This document shows, piece by piece, positions 6,034-7,625 of a DNA stretch of 7,625 nucleotides (within the stretch, counting starts at the first letter, position 1; each line of letters starts with the position of its first letter). Both the position numbers and the translations under genes were made by a program. The stretch is taken from positions 1 through 7,625 of the forward strand of contig WRER01000026.1 in assembly GCA_009779205.1 (NCBI GenBank). The letters run 5' to 3'. Under the pieces are notes generated by a model, which worked only from the letters and a program-made list of their open reading frames with translations, ran no database searches and had not been told where the DNA came from. Source of the stretch: Methanobacteriota archaeon (GTDB taxonomy: Archaea; Halobacteriota; Methanomicrobia; Methanomicrobiales; Methanospirillaceae).

Positions 6034-7625
6034 ATGAATCCAAAATGGTATGTCTTTTCGATCCTTCTTTTTTTATGTTTGGTATCGACAGGCAATGCAA
6101 CAACTGAAGACTTGACTCCGATCTCAGCATTTCCATCTGTGACCGATTCTATTGGTGAATTTAGTGCTGAATCTGTGGTTATTTCACAGGCGTTCGGATT
6201 TGAAGAGCAACTGACAACTGACTCACTGTATCGCGAATATCCAAAAACCGATGGTACGCATATTATCTGGGTCGAGTGGAATGTTGCAAGCAAGATCTGG
6301 TATTATGATATCGCGTCTGGCAGCCACAACCTGATCTCAAATACAGGGACTAATCAGAATTATCCGGAAATTCATTCCGGTATCGCAGTCTGGCAAGAAA
6401 TTGGAGAGAAGAAAAGTATCATGTCTGCTTCTCTTTCTCCACATGTAGAAACAAGGACGGTCTATACAAGCGACACCACCGCAATAAAACCTGCGGTATA
6501 TGGTGATCGGGTCGTTTGGGAAGAATATGCAGGTAATGACTACACAAATATCTATTATAAGCGCATTGGAGACTCCTCTGCAGCTCCACTTTCAAGGAGC
6601 CAGAATCAACAGTCCAATCCAAGGATATATGGAGATTATGTAGTCTGGCAGGAACTTGATTCCGGAAACGATGGTTGGAACATCTATCTGTTTAATCTAC
6701 AGACCGGAGAAAAGAAACAACTGACTCGTGATAGAGCGGCACAAATTAATCCTGATATTAGCGAAAATCTTGTGGTCTGGGAAGATCACAGGGATGGACT
6801 CTCGAATATCATGGTACATGATATCGAGAGAGATGTCACAACTGCCGTAACCTTCGATGGGGTATCAAATGTTTTGCCTGCAGTTTCGAAAAATATCATT
6901 GTCTGGAGCCGCATGGGTAATAATGGCTATGATATTTACATGGTGAATCTGGCTGGTCCAACAACATACGTTGTAGCGCAAGCAGCAGGTGATCAATTAT
7001 ATGCTGATATTGAAACAGATATCATCGTTTGGCAAGATACGAGGTCTGGAGGCTCAAACATTTTCTATTACAAATTAGAGCCTGAAACAAAGTTCATACC
7101 ATATCTGTTCTTTGGTTCTGCAACAATTAATTTCCAGCCTGCGCCAGTTGACAGTGTTATTGAAGCACGGATCGATGGCGTAGCAAGGGGCACGATTACT
7201 GTTACTAGTGCAGGCCAGTATGGATCAAATAGTCAGACGTTTGGAACACAATTAACGGTTCCAATAACACAACAGGATCTTGGCAAGTCCATTACCTTCT
7301 GGTGTGATGGTACCGAAGGTTTACCCCGTCTACAGATCTCAGGTAGTGGTGGATTGGTAGAATGGCCGCTTGAATTTACTCATGCCGGTCGTTTTGGTGA
7401 GGTAATACTTCGTGGGACTGCGAGAGTAAATGGCATGGCGGCACCTGTTGGAACGATTATTTCTGCATCTATCGATGGTGTAGCCAGAAGTCAGTATACC
7501 ATAACTGAAGCTGGTCATTATGGCTCGCTCTTTCCAGGTGCTCTTGAATTTTTAATCCCAATTACAGAACTGGATCTTGGAAAGGCTATTACCTTTAGCC
7601 TTGGGGATATCCGGGCGGATCAGAG
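6034..7625 (+). CDS. Secreted seven-bladed propeller protein with Ig-like repeats, 3'-truncated by the window edge
   Basis: This is a paralogue of the preceding gene, of unknown function and probably extracellular. The frame stays open to the last base, giving 530 visible residues. The signal peptide spans about 1-22 (MNPKWYVFSILLFLCLV..., likely cut after GNA). An N-terminal linker follows to about 65. Seven propeller blades then have core tryptophans at 79, 120, 162, 205, 249, 291 and 333, each in a (I/V)(V/I)W(E/Q/V/S) strand. Blades 5 and 7 keep the RxGxSNI motif (HRDGLSNI, TRSGGSNI). Two Ig-like repeats follow, starting near 355 and 456, with the A-P-V, IDGVARG, AGQYGS and DLGK-ITF landmarks. 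The second is cut by the window. If the plan matches its neighbour, more repeats and possibly PKD and GWN modules lie beyond the edge. The gene begins 82 bases after the upstream stop and may share a transcript with it. It is too divergent from its neighbour to be a recent copy. Confidence 0.93.
   Translation, partial: MNPKWYVFSILLFLCLVSTGNATTEDLTPISAFPSVTDSIGEFSAESVVISQAFGFEEQLTTDSLYREYPKTDGTHIIWVEWNVASKIWYYDIASGSHNLISNTGTNQNYPEIHSGIAVWQEIGEKKSIMSASLSPHVETRTVYTSDTTAIKPAVYGDRVVWEEYAGNDYTNIYYKRIGDSSAAPLSRSQNQQSNPRIYGDYVVWQELDSGNDGWNIYLFNLQTGEKKQLTRDRAAQINPDISENLVVWEDHRDGLSNIMVHDIERDVTTAVTFDGVSNVLPAVSKNIIVWSRMGNNGYDIYMVNLAGPTTYVVAQAAGDQLYADIETDIIVWQDTRSGGSNIFYYKLEPETKFIPYLFFGSATINFQPAPVDSVIEARIDGVARGTITVTSAGQYGSNSQTFGTQLTVPITQQDLGKSITFWCDGTEGLPRLQISGSGGLVEWPLEFTHAGRFGEVILRGTARVNGMAAPVGTIISASIDGVARSQYTITEAGHYGSLFPGALEFLIPITELDLGKAITFSLGDIRADQ
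6229..7077 (+). repeat. Seven propeller blades within the 6034-7625 gene
   Basis: The core tryptophans are spaced 41, 42, 43, 44, 42 and 42 residues apart, so the ring has seven blades like the upstream protein. Blade 2 (Trp120) has lost the NIY strand motif and reads KKSIMSASLS. All seven positions hold Trp, unlike blade 2 of the upstream protein. Confidence 0.87.
7096..7623 (+). repeat. Two Ig-like units (second incomplete) in the 6034-7625 gene
   Basis: Unit 1 starts near residue 355 and ends with VEWPLEFTH, equivalent to the L-D-L-T-F closing strand of the neighbour's repeats. Unit 2 starts near 456 and is cut at the window edge. Both have the long loop after AG(Q/H)YGS, the subtype seen in units 1 and 6 of the upstream gene. 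Confidence 0.82.

Noticed and set aside
6023..6037. Four-codon reading frame ATG GTG AAA ACA TGA whose stop overlaps the ATG at 6034
   Set aside because: It resembles a translational-coupling leader, but so short a frame arises easily by chance and its ATG lacks its own ribosome binding site; GGTGA fits the ATG at 6034 better.

Overview
The window looks like chromosomal DNA of a methanogenic archaeon, most likely of the Methanomicrobiales (Methanospirillum or a relative). This is inferred from moderate GC, archaeal-type TATA/BRE-like promoter sequence, ribosome binding sites matching the archaeal 16S tail, and large secreted proteins that combine a WQDxRxGxxNIY-type beta-propeller, Ig-like repeats, a PKD domain and a C-terminal 'PGWNFIS' module. 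No marker gene is present, so the assignment is tentative.

Layout: all three genes lie on the + strand. (1) Positions 1-1758 hold the C-terminal two thirds of a P2-type cation-pumping ATPase; its 5' end lies outside the window. (2) A 182-base gap follows, with a T-rich stretch, a probable TATA/BRE promoter, two small palindromes and a ribosome binding site. (3) Positions 1941-5951 encode a 1336-residue secreted mosaic protein. Its order is signal peptide, seven-bladed propeller, six Ig-like repeats, PKD domain, then a duplicated C-terminal module. (4) After an 82-base gap, a second propeller protein starts at 6034 and runs off the right edge. It has the same plan: signal peptide, seven blades, then at least two Ig-like repeats.

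The two propeller proteins are tandem paralogues and probably work at or outside the cell envelope, for example in adhesion, sheath or matrix building, or glycan binding; this is inference from architecture only. The ATPase is a membrane ion pump with no evident functional link to them, and a separate promoter seems to divide it from the downstream pair. No RNA gene, CRISPR array, transposon or attachment site was seen, and the reverse strand shows only shadow reading frames.

The most interesting signals are the strict 42-residue blade period, the multi-copy Ig-like domain with two subtypes, the variable inserts at one fixed position inside that domain, and an exact 24-base repeat pointing to recent duplication or conversion.
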